DNA from: Bog-473 sp963800725
GTDB taxonomy: Bacteria > Actinomycetota > Acidimicrobiia > Acidimicrobiales > RAAP-2
Direction of reading: 5' to 3'
DNA length: 64,000 bases
NCBI GenBank assembly: GCA_963800725.1
Contig: CAWDCE010000017.1
Coordinates: forward strand, 434,001-498,000
Shown: piece after piece, positions 1-8,856 of the stretch
How positions within the stretch are numbered: the first letter of the stretch is position 1
Layout: every line of letters begins with the position of its first letter
The notes under the pieces: model-generated
Databases searched by the model: none
Told to the model about the DNA's origin: nothing
What the model saw: the letters and a program-made list of their open reading frames with translations, nothing else
Made by a program: the position numbers and the translations under genes

Positions 1-1161
1 CAACCCGAGGGCGGCCGCAAAACCGAGCACGCTAAAGACGAGCCCGAAGCGGCTCTTGAGGACGATGGTGAGGACGACCGCGATGAAGGCGATGACGAGG
101 GCCCACGCGTCGGCCTCGGGCAGGAACAGCCCGAGATAGGTGGTGACGTTGGTGTACCCCATCGACGTCGCATAGGACTGGCTGAGCCCGAACGGCACCA
201 ACCACCAACCCGAGAGCAAGAGTCCAATGGCGACCGTCGATCCGGCGCGCCACAACATGCCCCAGCGATCCCGGGTCGCCTCGACGGGGTCCCAGTCCCA
301 AAACGGCTTGATCTCGGCGTCGCTGAAGCGCCATGAGGTCGGTAAGAGTTCGACGACCACCAAGATGGCCGCTCCGGCCAGGGCCAGCATGCCCGGGATG
401 ATGTGCGACAACACGCACAGCGCCAAGACAATGGCGGCCCAGCCCCGGCACGTTCCCCCCCGCACCACTCGAGAGAACAGTCCGAGGAACAACAGGGCCA
501 TCGAGAGGCTGAAGGAATAGGCGTACTCGCCGGCCAGGGTCGAGAACAGGTTCCCGCCGTAGATGGTGTAGGTGTAATCAAAGAGGAAGGGCAGGGTGAG
601 GGCGGCGAGGATGGCGGGGATCGGCGGGCGCAACCGGAAGAGCCGCCCGCAGGCCCAGGCACAGATCGGGAGGAGGACCGACCCGAGGACCGTGATCAGC
701 TTGAAGGCGATGTTGTAGGGGATGATCCACCCGGCGACCGCCGCGAAGAGGTCAGGGATGGCGAAGTAGAAGGTGTAGAGCGAGTACCCGTCGTACCAAC
801 TCGGGTCCCACCCGGCGATGTGCCCGTGCTTGAGGAGTGTCTCGAGATAGGCCGGGAGGGCGACGTGGGCACCGGTGTCGCCCCCGGTGGTCGTCGTATT
901 GGTGAACAAGAGGCTCGGGTGGAGCTGCCACAGCGTGACCACGATGACCCCGAGGATCACCACGACGGTGCTGGCCCCGGGGACCCACCACCACTTGTCG
1001 CGCCCGGCCGTGTCCGCAGCCGTGCCCGCAGCCGTGTCCGTGGCGGTGTCCGCCCCGGTGTCCGCCCCGGTTGCCGCCGCGCTGTCCTCAGTCGCCTCGG
1101 CGCGGTCGGCCGCGGGCGGTTCGGGTTCGGGCCCGGTGGCCTGGTCGTAGATGCTGTTCAT
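1..1161 (-). CDS. Polytopic membrane protein, PTPS-related / GT-C-like (partial)
   Basis: The frame is open for 387 codons from an ATG at 1161 to the window edge, so the C-terminus is missing. A cytosolic head rich in Asp, Thr and Ala (about residues 10-52) precedes the first hydrophobic helix (about 60-78). A long outer loop follows with GGDTGAHVALPAYL and WYDGYSLYTFYFAIPDL, then at least five more membrane helices. An acidic loop straight after helix 1 is typical of GT-C glycosyltransferases and of the actinobacterial 'PTPS-related' membrane family (PF10131). A role in building a surface glycan is inferred, not shown. The gene is divergent from the MFS exporter that starts near 1384. The head is encoded by a 12-base tandem repeat. 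Confidence 0.7.
   Translation of the reverse strand, partial: MNSIYDQATGPEPEPPAADRAEATEDSAAATGADTGADTATDTAAGTAADTAGRDKWWWVPGASTVVVILGVIVVTLWQLHPSLLFTNTTTTGGDTGAHVALPAYLETLLKHGHIAGWDPSWYDGYSLYTFYFAIPDLFAAVAGWIIPYNIAFKLITVLGSVLLPICAWACGRLFRLRPPIPAILAALTLPFLFDYTYTIYGGNLFSTLAGEYAYSFSLSMALLFLGLFSRVVRGGTCRGWAAIVLALCVLSHIIPGMLALAGAAILVVVELLPTSWRFSDAEIKPFWDWDPVEATRDRWGMLWRAGSTVAIGLLLSGWWLVPFGLSQSYATSMGYTNVTTYLGLFLPEADAWALVIAFIAVVLTIVLKSRFGLVFSVLGFAAALGL
1007..1078. repeat. 12-base tandem repeat, six imperfect units, inside the membrane protein gene
   Basis: Six consecutive 12-base units (1007-1018, 1019-1030, and so on to 1078) follow the pattern gccgtgtccgca or ccggtgtccgcc. On the minus strand they encode four-residue units such as GADT, TADT and TAGT in the cytosolic head, before the first membrane helix. 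The unit length is a multiple of three, so copy-number change would keep the reading frame. Confidence 0.75.
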
Positions 1162-1383
1162 CAGCTGACGGCCTCAGCTCACCGGTTCGGATCGCACTGG
1201 TGGGCGCTGGCCCGGTGGGCAGTTGGGGCGATCGTGGCCCCGTGACCCGAGGGAACCGCATGCGTGTCGGGCCACATCGGGGTCACGTTATCGGGCCGGG
1301 GAATCGGCGGGGGGGCGCCTCACCGGCCGGACCAGGGGCTATACCGGGGTGAAGCAGTGTGAGCGGCGAGTTTGAGGAGGCAG

Positions 1384-2904
1384 GTGGCGGCTCTCGATCT
1401 TCCGAATGGTGGGCTCAGTTTCTCCAGCACACGGGGGAAATGGGTCCTGTTCGCCATGGTGCTCGGTTCGGGGGTGGTCTTCCTCGATGCCACGGCCGTC
1501 AACGTCGCGCTGCCGCGTATCGGGCAGGACTTCGGGGTCGGACTGGCCCAGTTGCAGTGGACCGTCACCGCGTACACCCTGACCCTGTCGGCCTTCCTTC
1601 TCCTCGGCGGGGCGCTCGGTGATCGCCTCGGTCGTCGCCGGGTGTTCTTGATCGGGCTGATCTGGTTCACCGCAGCGTCGATGGTGTGCGGCATTGCCCC
1701 TTCCGCCCGCTGGCTCATCGTGGCGCGGGCCGCTCAGGGGATCGGTGGGGCGCTGTTGACTCCGGGGAGCCTCGCCATCATCGAGGCCAGCTTCCGTCCC
1801 GACGAGCGCGGCCGGGCCATCGGGGCCTGGTCGGGGTTCGGGGGGGTGTTCGGGGCCGTCGGTCCACTCCTCGGCGGGGTCCTGGTGCAATGGGTGTCGT
1901 GGCGACTGGTCTTCTTCATCAACGTGCCCATTGCGGCGGTGACCGTCGCCGTCGTCGTGCGTCACGTCCCCGAATCGCGACAAGTGGGTTCGACGGGTCC
2001 GCTCGACCTGCGCGGACCGGGACTCGCGGCGGTCGGGTTCGGCGGCATCACCTACGCCCTTATCGAAGGGCCAGCTGCGGGCTGGACCTCGAGATCGATC
2101 CTCGCGTCCTTCACCATCGGCGTGGTGTTCCTCATCGCCTTCTTTGTCAATGAGGCCCGCCACAGCGACCCGGTGCTGCCGCTCGGTCTGTTCCGATCGC
2201 GCCAGTTCGTCGGGGCCAACGGCGCCACCTTCGCCATCTACGCGGCATTGGGCGCTGTGACTTTCCTTCTCGTGCTCCAGCTCCAAGACGTGTTGGGCTA
2301 TTCCCCGCTCGAAGCGGGGATCTCGCTCATGCCGCTCACCTTGATCCTGCTCTCCCTCTCGTCGACATCGGGGAAGTTGGCCGACCGGATCGGGCCGCGC
2401 CTGCCCATGACGCTCGGCCCGCTGTTAGCTGCGGTGGGCATGGCGCTGTTCGTGCGGATCGAACCGGGGACCAGCTACGTGGCCGGCGTCTTGCCCGGCG
2501 CCGTCGTCTTTGGTCTCGGCATGGTGCTCACCGTCCCCGCGCTCACCACCACCGCGCTCAGTTCGGTCCCGCCCGAACGCGCCGGGGTCGCATCGGCGGT
2601 CAACAACGACGTGGCCCGGATCGGCGCACTCATCGCGGTGGCCGTCATCCCGACGCTCGCCGGCATCTCCGCTGCTGCGGTCGGCAAGACGTCGTTGAGC
2701 GAAGCGTCGGGCTTTCGCAACGCCATGTTGATCTGCGCCGGACTGTGCGCACTGGGGGGCCTGGTCTCCTATGTCACGATCCGCTCGCCCAAGCGGCCCG
2801 CCATTCGCACCGAGGTGCCCTTCTGCTGTCCGATGACCGGCCCCGGGGCGACCGAACTGGCCATTGCATCGGGCGCACCTCGCACCGAGGAGGGTCGCGC
2901 CTAG
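1384..2904 (+). CDS. MFS drug-efflux transporter, DHA2 (EmrB/QacA) family
   Basis: An integral membrane proton-coupled exporter of about 506 residues with the 14-helix DHA2 layout. Visible signatures are FLDATAVNVALP in helix 1 (motif D1 region), LGDRLGRRRVFLIG after helix 2 (motif A), RAAQGIGGALLTPGSLAII (motif C-like region), and an R-rich loop near the middle. The frame can be read from TTG 1372, but the GAGGAGG at 1374-1380 would overlap that codon, so GTG 1384 is the more likely start; ATG 1456 lies inside helix 1. The stop shares the CTAG at 2901-2904 with the convergent ClC gene. The substrate cannot be predicted. It resembles the second DHA2 exporter at 7199. Confidence 0.9.
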   Translation: MAALDLPNGGLSFSSTRGKWVLFAMVLGSGVVFLDATAVNVALPRIGQDFGVGLAQLQWTVTAYTLTLSAFLLLGGALGDRLGRRRVFLIGLIWFTAASMVCGIAPSARWLIVARAAQGIGGALLTPGSLAIIEASFRPDERGRAIGAWSGFGGVFGAVGPLLGGVLVQWVSWRLVFFINVPIAAVTVAVVVRHVPESRQVGSTGPLDLRGPGLAAVGFGGITYALIEGPAAGWTSRSILASFTIGVVFLIAFFVNEARHSDPVLPLGLFRSRQFVGANGATFAIYAALGAVTFLLVLQLQDVLGYSPLEAGISLMPLTLILLSLSSTSGKLADRIGPRLPMTLGPLLAAVGMALFVRIEPGTSYVAGVLPGAVVFGLGMVLTVPALTTTALSSVPPERAGVASAVNNDVARIGALIAVAVIPTLAGISAAAVGKTSLSEASGFRNAMLICAGLCALGGLVSYVTIRSPKRPAIRTEVPFCCPMTGPGATELAIASGAPRTEEGRA

Positions 2905-4241
2905 GTGGCGGGTGCGGCCACCGGAGCGCTGGGCACGGCGTCGGCGTCGACCGGCTTGGGGGTCGGGGTCAGCCGGGCGGACACCACATAGGCCACCGCG
3001 ACCGCCACAATGACCAGGGGCATCGCTGCATAGCCGTCCTTCGCCACTAACAAGCTCCCGAGCAGCACCGAGGTGAGGGGAAGTTTGAGCATGGTCACGC
3101 ACATGGCGCCGATGCCCATGCCGACGGCAGGCACCAACGGCAACCCCGCCGCGTGCGAGAGCAGCATGCCCCCGGCCGAGCCAATGAAGAGGGAGGGGAA
3201 CACCGGACCACCCCGGAAGCTGCTGAGGGACACCGAATAGGCCAGCGACTTGGCCAGGACCAAGAGGGCCAAGGCCCCCGCGGTCCAGCCCGCGGCGTTG
3301 TCGACCAGGGTGGGCAGCATCGACTGACCGGAGAAGAGGACGAATGAACTCCCCCGTCCGGTGAGACCCTCGAAGGACATGGCGATGAGGGCGACCACGG
3401 CGCCGGCGATCGGCGTGGTGATGAGGATCTTGCCTTTGGACCGGTCGCGCATGAACAACGCCCCCTGCCGCACCGCGACACCGAGTGCCGCCGCGCCGAT
3501 TCCGATCACAAAGGCCCAACCGAATTCGGCGATGTCGGGGGTGTGGAAGGGAGGGAGGTTGGGAATGGCCAACGAGAACGCACCGAGTCCGGTCCACGTG
3601 TTGAGTCCCGTGAAGATCAAGAAGCCGATGCCCGCCGACAAGAGTCCGGGCATGAGGACGAGGCCGAGTACCGGTCCGCCGAGACCCGACGCCTCCATGA
3701 GCAAGAAGGCACCGAGGATCGGCGAGCCGAAAAGCGTGCTGACGGCGGCGAAACTTCCTGCAGCTGCCATCACGACCGCGGTCGTGGGCGGTGCGTCCTT
3801 CTTGGCCAGGCGCACCGACAAGACACCGAGCCCACCGCCGATGGCGATGAGGGGCGCTTCGGGACCGAGCACGACCCCGAGGGCCAGTGTGGCCAGCGCG
3901 GCCAATACCACCCCGGGGAGTTCGATTGCGCTCGGCGCGCCTCCGCCGAACTTGAAACCGTCGGCCGGCTCGTGTCCGCCCGTTCCGGGGAGGAAGGTGA
4001 TGGCACATGACACCAATACCCCGGCGATGATCAAGAGGGGAAGCGGCCACCACACCGGCTCACCTTTGAATCCCATATCGAGCGGGAGTTGGGTAAAGAG
4101 GAGCTTCTGGAGATACGACACCAGCCAGAGAAAGAAGTACGACAGCACGGCGACCGGCGCCCCCACCGCCGCCGCCAAGATGAGCAACATGACGTAGCTT
4201 CGGCTCTTGAGCTGCTCCATTGGGTCCGCGGGCATGGTCAT
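2901..4241 (-). CDS. ClC-type chloride channel / proton-chloride antiporter
   Basis: A 446-residue membrane protein of the ClC family. It has the ion-pathway motifs in order: GTGGHEP (about 88, in place of GSGIP), LGPEAPLIAIGGGLG (about 127, in place of GREGP, with the gating Glu kept), STLFGSPILGAFLLME (about 168), and FRGGPVFPSLFIGSAGG (about 344). The retained gating glutamate fits an exchanger or gated channel. Length and helix count match bacterial ClC proteins without CBS domains. A second ATG two codons in (4235) is an alternative start; neither has a strong ribosome site. It converges with the MFS gene and the two stop codons share CTAG. Confidence 0.93.
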   Translation of the reverse strand: MTMPADPMEQLKSRSYVMLLILAAAVGAPVAVLSYFFLWLVSYLQKLLFTQLPLDMGFKGEPVWWPLPLLIIAGVLVSCAITFLPGTGGHEPADGFKFGGGAPSAIELPGVVLAALATLALGVVLGPEAPLIAIGGGLGVLSVRLAKKDAPPTTAVVMAAAGSFAAVSTLFGSPILGAFLLMEASGLGGPVLGLVLMPGLLSAGIGFLIFTGLNTWTGLGAFSLAIPNLPPFHTPDIAEFGWAFVIGIGAAALGVAVRQGALFMRDRSKGKILITTPIAGAVVALIAMSFEGLTGRGSSFVLFSGQSMLPTLVDNAAGWTAGALALLVLAKSLAYSVSLSSFRGGPVFPSLFIGSAGGMLLSHAAGLPLVPAVGMGIGAMCVTMLKLPLTSVLLGSLLVAKDGYAAMPLVIVAVAVAYVVSARLTPTPKPVDADAVPSAPVAAPAT

Positions 4242-4340
4242 TGTGGTGACATTGGATCAATTTGCAGCGCGTCGTGCCAGTCATTGCCATAGACAGGTCC
4301 ACGAGATCGTCCCCCGCTTTCGCATTGCTAGCGTCGCTTT

Positions 4341-5244
4341 GTGCGTATCGTCTCCCTCCTGCCCTCAGCGACGGAGATCCTCTTCGCCGTGGGTGCCGGC
4401 GCAGACGTCGTCGGCGTCACTTTCGAATGTGACTTTCCCCTCGAGGCGCGCCAGCGACAGATCGTCTCGAACACGACCTTGCCGGCGGGTCTCACTCCGG
4501 GCGAGATCGACGCCGCGGTGCGCTCGCGTCTGGCGGCCGGGGAAGACCTCTACACGCTCGACGCCGGTGCACTCCGGGCGCTCGATCCCGACCTCGTGGT
4601 CACCCAGGACCTCTGCGCGGTGTGCGCGGTCGACATCAGCGAAGTTGATCAAGCCCTCGAGTACCTCGGCTGTCACGCGGCCGTCCTCACCCTCGACCCG
4701 ATGTCCCTCGCCGCCGTGCTCGAGCAGATTGCGGTCGTCGGCCGTGCCACCGGTCACCTCGAGCGTGCCGAGGCACTCATCGGAGCTCTGCAAGCTCGAC
4801 TCGACTCTGTCGCCACCGCGGTGAACCAACTGCCCCGCCCGAGAATGGCGGTGCTCGAATGGACCGATCCACCGTTCTCCTCGGGCCATTGGGTACCCGA
4901 CATGGTGGAGGCCGCTGGGGCGGAGTCCGTACTCGGCCGCAGCGGTGCGCGCTCGAAGCAGATCAGCTGGCTCGACCTCGAATCAGCACGTCCCGACATC
5001 ATTGTGGTGGCGCCGTGCGGCTACCGCCTCGACGGGGCGCGCCACCTGGCGCAAGAGATCGTCAATCAAGGTTGCTTGCCGCAAGGAACGCCGGTGTGGG
5101 CTGTCGATGCCGATGCGGCGTTCGTCAGGCCGGGACCGCGCCCTCGTCGATGGCGTCGAGGCGCTCGCCCATATTGCCCACGGCGCACCCGACGATGCGC
5201 CCATCGCACTGGCGACGCGCATCGGGCCAGCAGGGCCGAGTTAG
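4341..5244 (+). CDS. BtuF-like periplasmic-binding-type protein (one frame break)
   Basis: The protein starts MRIVSLLPSATEILFAVGAG, the usual opening of cobalamin/Fe-siderophore binding proteins (BtuF/FepB fold, PF01497). It continues with LDPDLVVTQDLCAVCAV, FSSGHWVPDMVEAAGAE and ARPDIIVVAPCGY. No signal peptide or lipobox is visible, which is common for the stand-alone cytosolic cobalamin-binding version found in many bacteria. The frame breaks at a CCC run near 5141. Removing one C restores LVDGVEALAHIAHG and a stop at 5242-5244. The GTG at 4341 lies seven bases after TAGCGT (4328-4333), suggesting a leaderless message. No transporter genes lie beside it, so its ligand is uncertain. Confidence 0.82.
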
Positions 5245-5540
5245 CGGGCGATTCTCAGGGCGTCGTTCGCCACGTACCCGCCCTCTGCAGACGCACTTGG
5301 TGCCGGCACTTCGGGATGGGTGAGCGCCGCATTCTCATCGACCCACTTTGCGCTCGCCATGACCTGACGGGCGCGGCTGATGAACTCCAACGCATGTTGA
5401 CGGCGGGCAGGCCCGTGGTCGGGATCCAAGAAATAGGCCAATGAGAAGCCAATTCCCGAAAAGATCAGCCGGGCGCCGGACCTGCGGGCGTGCCGGGTGC
5501 TGTCGCGCACCACTCTCAATGTCGCTCGTGGATCAAACAT
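5241..5540 (-). CDS. Small single-pass membrane protein, unknown function
   Basis: A 99-residue protein from ATG 5540, with AGGAG seven bases upstream. Residues about 20-38 (ARLIFSGIGFSLAYFLDPDHG) form one hydrophobic segment followed by the FLDPDHGPARRQHA motif. This 'YFLDPD-G-RRR' pattern is seen in small YtxH-like envelope proteins of actinobacteria. The remainder is polar and charged and probably cytosolic. It overlaps the end of the BtuF-like gene by four bases, convergently. No specific function can be given. Confidence 0.65.
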   Translation of the reverse strand: MFDPRATLRVVRDSTRHARRSGARLIFSGIGFSLAYFLDPDHGPARRQHALEFISRARQVMASAKWVDENAALTHPEVPAPSASAEGGYVANDALRIAR

Positions 5541-5774
5541 CACGATCTCCTGTCTCACTCGCCCTCGCCATTGCCAATCGCGCCGGTCGGGCCAACGACC
5601 GCTGCCCCATTGGGAGGCCAACTCGTCTGTGGTTGCTATACCCGCAACACCCGCCCCGGAAACGGCGCAAGGGCGCGCCCGGCACGCCATCGCACTGCGT
5701 GGGTGGCCGCCGTCGCCGGGCGCAGACGGCGTGGCGCCAATGCGGCGTTCTGGCGTCGGGGTTTACATCACCGC

Positions 5775-6534
5775 CTACATCGCCAGCGCGTCCGCGCCCT
5801 CGAGCCAGTTGGCGTAATCGGTACCGAGAATGGTCGCCGACGGCGATGCGAGCAACTTGCCGGTGCGCATGGCCCGTCCGGCCGCTCCGGGCACCCGCAG
5901 TGGCACCACCACGCAACGCTGTCCCCGCACCACCAGGAACCGCCGCGCCATATCTGTCAGGCCTTCGATCTTGGGTCCGGCAATCTCGTGGAGGTCGTCG
6001 TCCGACGGCTCAATAGCGCAGTGCGCCAAGAACTCACCGACGCGGCGTGCCGCCACCGGTTGGACGCGCATCGCCGGCAAAGCGGCCAACGGACCAAACC
6101 GTGAGCGCGCCAGGATCTGAGCGGCAAATTCATGGAACTGGGTCGCCCGGACGATGGTGACGGGCAGGGGCCCCCGCCGCGCCACTGCTTCTTGGGCCAA
6201 CTTGGCCTGGTAGTAACCGAAACCGCCCACTTGATCGATGCCGACGATCGAGAGGGTCACCGAGTCGAGCGGCGCCCTGGGCGGCACCGACCGTTTGCAA
6301 TCGGGTGGTGACGTCGGTGAAGAACGCCGTGGCCGAATCCTTCCCCATCGACTGCGCATTGGTGACATCGATGATCGCGTCGGTGCCCTCGAGTGCACTT
6401 TGGATTCCATCGTCGCGACGCAGGTCCACGCCCTGAGAGCGGGCGAGCACGATGGCCTCGTGGCCGGCGGCGATGACCGCCTCGGTGGTGTAGCGCCCGA
6501 CGACCCCGGTCCCACCCGCAATGGCAATCCTCAT
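5775..6534 (-). CDS. NmrA-like / atypical SDR NAD(P)-binding protein (one frame break)
   Basis: The N-terminus reads MRIAIAGGTGVVGRYTTEAV, a Rossmann GxxGxxG dinucleotide site. VTNAQSMGKDSATAFF and, after a frame break near 6285, LSIVGIDQVGGFGYYQAKLAQE follow; the YxxxK matches the short-chain dehydrogenase catalytic or structural pair. The C-terminal half holds PVTIVRATQFHEFAAQ, typical of NmrA/YesF-type proteins. It has a strong ribosome site (GGGAGGT, 6-7 bases from ATG 6534). It is divergent from an Rrf2 regulator, a very common pairing in which the regulator senses redox state and controls the oxidoreductase; that link here is inferred. Confidence 0.85.
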
Positions 6535-6553
6535 TTCGACCTCCCTATAACTC

Positions 6554-6568
6554 GGATATTGACTATCC
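6554..6568. promoter_or_regulatory. Inverted repeat in the NmrA-like / Rrf2 divergent promoter
   Basis: GGATA-ttgac-TATCC is a perfect 5-base inverted repeat with a 5-base spacer. It sits between the two divergent start codons (6534 and 6611) and contains TTGACT on the plus strand, a candidate -35. It is the best candidate for the Rrf2 regulator's own operator. This is assigned from position and symmetry only. Confidence 0.4.
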
Positions 6569-6610
6569 ATGTATTACTTTGCCACATACTCAGACACTTA
6601 AACTCCAGAT

Positions 6611-7123
6611 ATGCGAATCAGCGAAGGGGTGGAGTGGGCCGCACATTGCTGCGTCCTGCTCGCCGTTGTCCCAGACGGGGCCACGCTTCCCGCGGCCAAG
6701 CTGGCTGAATATCACGGGATCGGGACCCCTTACCTCGCCAAGTCGCTCCAGGCGCTGACCCGTTCGGGCATCGTGCACTCGACACCGGGGCGTCACGGCG
6801 GCTACCGCTTGGCCCGAAGTGCGGAGGAAATCTCGCTGCTCGACATCGTCGAAGCCATCGAGGGCACCGAACCGGCATTCCGCTGCACCGAGATCCGCCG
6901 GCGTGGCCCGAGCGCGGTGGCGGTGCGGGCCTACCCGCCGGTGTGCGGCATCGCATCGGCGATGTGGCAGGCCGAGGCGGCCTGGCGGGACACCCTCGCG
7001 TCCTCGAGTGTCGCCGACATCGCCCGTCAGGTCGTCGAGGGCGCACCCCCGAAAGCCTTGGTCAAAGGCAGTGCATGGCTGGGTCGCGAGCTTGGACGTC
7101 GGAGCAAATCGACACTGCCGTGA
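6611..7123 (+). CDS. Rrf2-family transcriptional regulator
   Basis: A 170-residue protein with an N-terminal winged helix: MRISEGVEWAAHCCVLLAVV, then LAEYHGIGTPYLAKSLQALT as the recognition helix region and STPGRHGGYRLARS as the wing, the classic Rrf2 layout. Iron-sulfur Rrf2 proteins carry three spaced cysteines after the wing. Here only two are seen in that stretch (FRCTEI and PPVCGIA), so an Fe-S cluster is uncertain and a thiol or nucleotide sensor is possible. It is divergent from the NmrA-like oxidoreductase and 75 bases upstream of the MFS exporter, which it may also control. Confidence 0.88.
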   Translation: MRISEGVEWAAHCCVLLAVVPDGATLPAAKLAEYHGIGTPYLAKSLQALTRSGIVHSTPGRHGGYRLARSAEEISLLDIVEAIEGTEPAFRCTEIRRRGPSAVAVRAYPPVCGIASAMWQAEAAWRDTLASSSVADIARQVVEGAPPKALVKGSAWLGRELGRRSKSTLP

Positions 7124-7198
7124 TGCCCGTGCGCACCTCCATATAGCGAGAGGGTCCCGCAACCGGGCGCTAGCTTGTTGTCAAACCGGAGGTGGTCT

Positions 7199-8764
7199 AT
7201 GGCCCAAGGCGGCGGACAGAGCCGCAACTTGATCTTGGCGGCGATGATCTTCGCCGTCTCGATGACGTTCATTGATCAGACCATCGTCTCGATCGCGGTC
7301 CCGAACATCCAGCATGAGCTCGATCTCACGTCCACCGGGGTCCAGTGGGTAGTCAACGCCTACCTCTTGGCACTGGCTGCGCTCTTCGCCCTCGGCGGTC
7401 GCCTGTCTGACATCTTCGGCCACCGCAAGATGTGCGTGATCGGTGTCGTGGTGTTCGCCGGCGCCTCGACCATGTGCGGGCTGACCCCAAAAGGCAGCGC
7501 GGCGGAAGCCTGGATCGTCGGATTCCGGGTCATTCAAGGAGCTGGTGGGGCCATGATGTTCCCCGCCGCGCTGGCCATCGTCGTCCAGACATTCCCGCTG
7601 CGCGAGCGTGGCAAGGCACTGGCCATCTTCTTCGGCATCGCGGGAGGCCTCACCGCCATCGGCCCGATCCTCGGTGGCTATCTCACCCAGTGGACCTGGC
7701 GAGCGATCTTTTGGGTCAACATCCCCGTCGCCATCATCGCCCTGGTCCTGATCGCCATCTCCAAGCCCAAGACGGCGTTCAAGCGCGCACCGATCGACTA
7801 CCGGGGAGCGGTGCTCATTGGGCTCGGGATCGGGCTCAGCGTCTTCGGTTTCCAGCAGTCGATCGAGTGGGGGTGGTCCAATCCGGGTACCTGGGCCTGC
7901 ATCCTCGGTGGGCTGGTCCTCATCATCGTATTCGTCCTGGTGGAAAAGAAGACCGAGATCCCACTGATCCAGGTCAACATCTTCAAGAACCGGGCCTTCT
8001 CCGTCGAGAACCTCGTGCTGCTGATCGCCATGATGACCTTCATCCCGGTCTTCTTCTTCGCCAGCGAGTATGCGCAGATCTCGCTGAATGACAAGGCCGA
8101 CGAAGCCGGGATCTTTCTCTTGTACTTCTTCATCGGCTTCGCGGTGGCCGCACAGATCGGTGGACGGATCCTCGATCGCGAGGGGGCGAAACGGGCGGTG
8201 GTGGTCGGGTGCATCATCGCCGCCGTCGGTTTCGGTTTGTGGGCCTCGAAGGTGACGACGTTGAGCTTCGACGACCAGCGGTGGTGGATCGTCGTGGCCG
8301 GGGCGGGAATGGGCATGATGCTCGGACCGGCCAATACCGACGCGGTGAACCGGGCGTCGACGCTGACCTACGGCGAAGCCACCGGTATCACCCAGACCAT
8401 CCGTAACTATGGCGCCAGCCTCGGACTCGCCATTTTGGGGACGATTCTCCTCACGGTGCAGCGATCGGAACTGACGACGTCGCTGACCAAGCTCGGCGTG
8501 CCCAACGCGTCGGGGGTGGCGGCGAAGGTCTCGCAGTCCCAAGGAGGGATGTCGACCGCCCACATCCCCATGTATTTCCGGGTGGACTTCGCCCATGCCA
8601 TCGAAACGGTCCTCTACGTGATGTGCGCCATCATGGCCCTGGCCGCCGTCGTGGCGCTGATCGGGCTCGAGCGTGGACTCCAAGAATCACCGCCGGAAGA
8701 GGACCACGGCGGAGGGACTTCCGACGCCACCGCTGATGCGACGCCGTCGGCCGAACTCGCCTGA
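7199..8764 (+). CDS. MFS drug-efflux transporter, DHA2 (EmrB/QacA) family
   Basis: A 521-residue exporter starting MAQGGGQSRN at ATG 7199, with GGAGGTGG upstream. Signatures are TFIDQTIVSIAVPNI in helix 1, GGRLSDIFGHRKM (motif A), RVIQGAGGAMMFPAALAIV (motif C-like), and a hydrophilic C-terminus of about 35 acidic residues after the last helix. The 14-helix pattern fits DHA2. It follows the Rrf2 gene on the same strand with a 75-base gap and may be part of the same stress response. The substrate is unknown. It is intact, with no frame break. Confidence 0.93.
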   Translation: MAQGGGQSRNLILAAMIFAVSMTFIDQTIVSIAVPNIQHELDLTSTGVQWVVNAYLLALAALFALGGRLSDIFGHRKMCVIGVVVFAGASTMCGLTPKGSAAEAWIVGFRVIQGAGGAMMFPAALAIVVQTFPLRERGKALAIFFGIAGGLTAIGPILGGYLTQWTWRAIFWVNIPVAIIALVLIAISKPKTAFKRAPIDYRGAVLIGLGIGLSVFGFQQSIEWGWSNPGTWACILGGLVLIIVFVLVEKKTEIPLIQVNIFKNRAFSVENLVLLIAMMTFIPVFFFASEYAQISLNDKADEAGIFLLYFFIGFAVAAQIGGRILDREGAKRAVVVGCIIAAVGFGLWASKVTTLSFDDQRWWIVVAGAGMGMMLGPANTDAVNRASTLTYGEATGITQTIRNYGASLGLAILGTILLTVQRSELTTSLTKLGVPNASGVAAKVSQSQGGMSTAHIPMYFRVDFAHAIETVLYVMCAIMALAAVVALIGLERGLQESPPEEDHGGGTSDATADATPSAELA

Positions 8765-8856
8765 CCCGCCCAGCCCACGACCGTTCAACGGCCCGGCCCC
8801 GGGAGCGTCACGGTGACTCGCCCACGTAGGATCGGGTCCACCAAAGGAAGGTACTG

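Noticed and set aside
2425..4053. A 542-codon minus-strand open frame overlapping the ClC gene and the end of the MFS gene
   Set aside because: Its translation is Arg/His/Gly-rich and family-less, and it overlies strongly conserved ClC motifs in another frame; it is a shadow of high-GC coding DNA.
7181..8683. A 500-codon minus-strand frame opposite the second MFS exporter
   Set aside because: The composition (Asp/Glu/His/Arg-rich) and the lack of any motif or ribosome site mark it as antisense shadow of the MFS gene.
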